Source: Neptunomonas phycophila (GTDB lineage Bacteria; Pseudomonadota; Gammaproteobacteria; Pseudomonadales; Balneatricaceae). Taken from it: a stretch of DNA of 64,000 bases. The notes under the pieces are model-generated. The model had not been told where the DNA came from, did not search any database, and saw nothing but the letters and a program-made list of their open reading frames with translations. The stretch's first letter is position 1, and each line of letters starts with the position of its first letter. Positions 62,842 to 64,000 of this stretch are shown here, piece after piece. The position numbers and the translations under genes are program-made. The stretch is taken from NCBI RefSeq assembly GCF_001922575.1, contig NZ_MRCI01000001.1, positions 2,294,001-2,358,000 on the forward strand. Reading direction: 5' to 3'.

Positions 62842-64000
62842 TCAGGTGCGGCTCGGTAAGTCCCGCATCAATAACGCATAATCCATATCAACGTCTAGAC
62901 TCATTGGAATTTGAACAACATGCCCAGAGCCGGGCGCGCGGTCAGTTGATTTTCCTTTTTTGTTCAGCATTTCTGCAAGCGTAAACTTATGGTTACCGTG
63001 CGGAGTCATTAATTCTAACGTATCGCCTAGCTGGAATTGGTTTTTCACATCCACTTCCATCATGCCAGTTTGAGTATTTCGCCCTAAAATTTCACCAACA
63101 AACTGCTGTTGGACACCGACCGAATTACCATTTTGATAATTTTGATACTCATCATGCACATGGCGGCGATAAAAACCTTCCGTATAACCACGGCTAGCTA
63201 AGTTTTCAAGCTCATCCATCAATGACATATCAAACGGATTACCAGCCACCGCATCATCAATCGCTTTGCGATAGCTTTGCGCTGTTCGCGCAACGTAATA
63301 ATGTGATTTAGTTCGGCCTTCAATTTTTAACGAATCGACACCCATTTCTGCTAAGCGATGTACATGTTGAATAGCGCGCAGGTCTTTAGAGTTCATTATG
63401 TAGGTGCCGTGCTCATCTTCAAAAGCAGGCATGTATTCGCCGGGGCGCGTTTCTTCTTGTAACAAAAAGATTTTGTCAGTCGGTTTGCCTTGCCCTAAAT
63501 CGGGCTGGTCTTGAGCCATCGCGTCGACTGGATCGAAAGTTTGCACAGGAACAACATCCCCTGAATCATCGACTTTGGCTTCATGTGCATCGTATTTCCA
63601 GCGGCATGTATTGGTACAAGTGCCTTGGTTTGGGTCTCGCTTATTAATATAGCCAGACAATAAACAACGACCAGAGTAGGCTATACATAAGGCGCCATGT
63701 ACAAATACTTCAATTTCCATTTCGGGGCAGCGCTGACGAATTTCAGCCACTTCATCCAATGACAACTCCCGAGAAAGAATAACGCGTTCAACCCCAGCTT
63801 GGTGCCAAAACTTAACAGCCGCCCAGTTCATCGTGTTTGCTTGAACCGATAAATGAATCGTCATATCAGGGAAGTTTTCTTTAACCAACATGATCAAACC
63901 AGGATCGGACATAATGATCGCATCAGGCCCCATCGCAATAATAGGCCGCAAATCATCGATATAAGTCGTTAACTTGCTGTTGTGAGGCAAGATATTACTG
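62842..64000 (-). CDS. trhP: Peptidase U32-family tRNA hydroxylation protein TrhP, 5' end cut by the window
   Basis: The frame stays open to base 64000, so the N-terminal 65 or so residues lie beyond the edge; the apparent start at 63990 is internal. The 386 visible residues closely follow E. coli TrhP (YegQ, 453): HLSVQANTMNWAAVKFW, VILSRELSLDEV, the U32 cysteine motif GRCLLSGYINKRD then GTCTNTCRW, and AFEDEHGTYIMNSKDLRA. TrhP acts in prephenate-dependent 5-hydroxyuridine formation at tRNA position 34 and probably holds an iron-sulfur cluster. The C-terminal domain is complete. Confidence 0.93.
   Translation of the reverse strand, partial: SNILPHNSKLTTYIDDLRPIIAMGPDAIIMSDPGLIMLVKENFPDMTIHLSVQANTMNWAAVKFWHQAGVERVILSRELSLDEVAEIRQRCPEMEIEVFVHGALCIAYSGRCLLSGYINKRDPNQGTCTNTCRWKYDAHEAKVDDSGDVVPVQTFDPVDAMAQDQPDLGQGKPTDKIFLLQEETRPGEYMPAFEDEHGTYIMNSKDLRAIQHVHRLAEMGVDSLKIEGRTKSHYYVARTAQSYRKAIDDAVAGNPFDMSLMDELENLASRGYTEGFYRRHVHDEYQNYQNGNSVGVQQQFVGEILGRNTQTGMMEVDVKNQFQLGDTLELMTPHGNHKFTLAEMLNKKGKSTDRAPGSGHVVQIPMSLDVDMDYALLMRDLPSRT

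Noticed and set aside
1-64000. tRNA, rRNA, CRISPR arrays, insertion sequences or prophage
   Set aside because: No cloverleaf-like clusters, regularly spaced direct repeats, transposase or phage structural genes were seen on either strand; the lambda-P-like gene has no phage context.

Overview
The window is an ordinary-looking chromosomal stretch from a Gram-negative gammaproteobacterium. There are no rRNA or tRNA genes, insertion sequences, phage structural genes or CRISPR arrays that I can see. The gene set suggests a marine member of the Oceanospirillales or a close relative: a NhaD sodium antiporter, a sodium-motor MotY, a class II DAHP synthase, a DUF1538 antiporter pair, DUF3549, a LapBCE-type type I secretion system, and Pseudomonas-like synteny around argG-motY-rnt-peroxiredoxin-grxD. 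The genus cannot be fixed from the sequence alone. About 62 protein genes are supported. The first (TetR) and last (TrhP) are cut by the window edges.

Layout. 1-3.6 kb: TetR-type regulator, SpoIIAA-like protein, DUF2947, a small basic protein, ribosome hibernation factor, ChaN-like protein. 3.6-7.1 kb: omega-amidase plus glutamine/methionine transaminase, then a fused RimB-RimK protein. 7.3-10.7 kb: a zrg-like zinc operon (His-rich ZrgA, ATPase, permease, DUF3299) behind two Zur-like boxes, one lying on the -10. 10.8-17.7 kb: GIY-YIG protein, NhaD, outer-membrane barrel, DNA polymerase II, BASS symporter. 17.9-24.1 kb: a complete mevalonate-pathway operon (mvaA-fni-mvaS-kinase-kinase-mvaD) with overlapping genes. 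24.2-31.8 kb: type I secretion (TolC, LuxR regulator, HlyD, LapB-like ABC) plus a receiver-TPR protein. 31.9-40.5 kb: argG, motY, rnt, OmpA lipoprotein, peroxiredoxin, grxD, argD-argF, metR. 40.5-45.1 kb: carboxymuconolactone-decarboxylase-like protein, DAHP synthase, YqcC, and a DUF1538-DUF1538-PII-CBS operon. 45.3-50.4 kb: DUF3549, a DnaT-like/lambda-P-like replication pair, CBS protein, PurU, AlkB-like dioxygenase. 50.5-64 kb: nitroreductase, GGDEF-EAL protein, MioC-like flavodoxin, a Zur-box-linked CobW GTPase, a LysM-FecR/CHASE2 pair with a dead GGDEF, class I fumarase, a GAK-type CofD-like protein, and TrhP.

How genes work together. The mevalonate operon supplies IPP/DMAPP from acetoacetyl-CoA, which is unusual because most gammaproteobacteria use the MEP pathway. 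The zrg operon and the distant CobW gene share nearly identical Zur-box cores, so both look like parts of one zinc-starvation response. argD, argF and argG are arginine-biosynthesis genes. The DUF1538 pair (known from Halomonas as a two-subunit cation/proton antiporter) is transcribed with a PII-like and a CBS protein. That suggests nucleotide- or energy-sensing control of ion exchange, and it is the best candidate here for an undescribed regulatory system.
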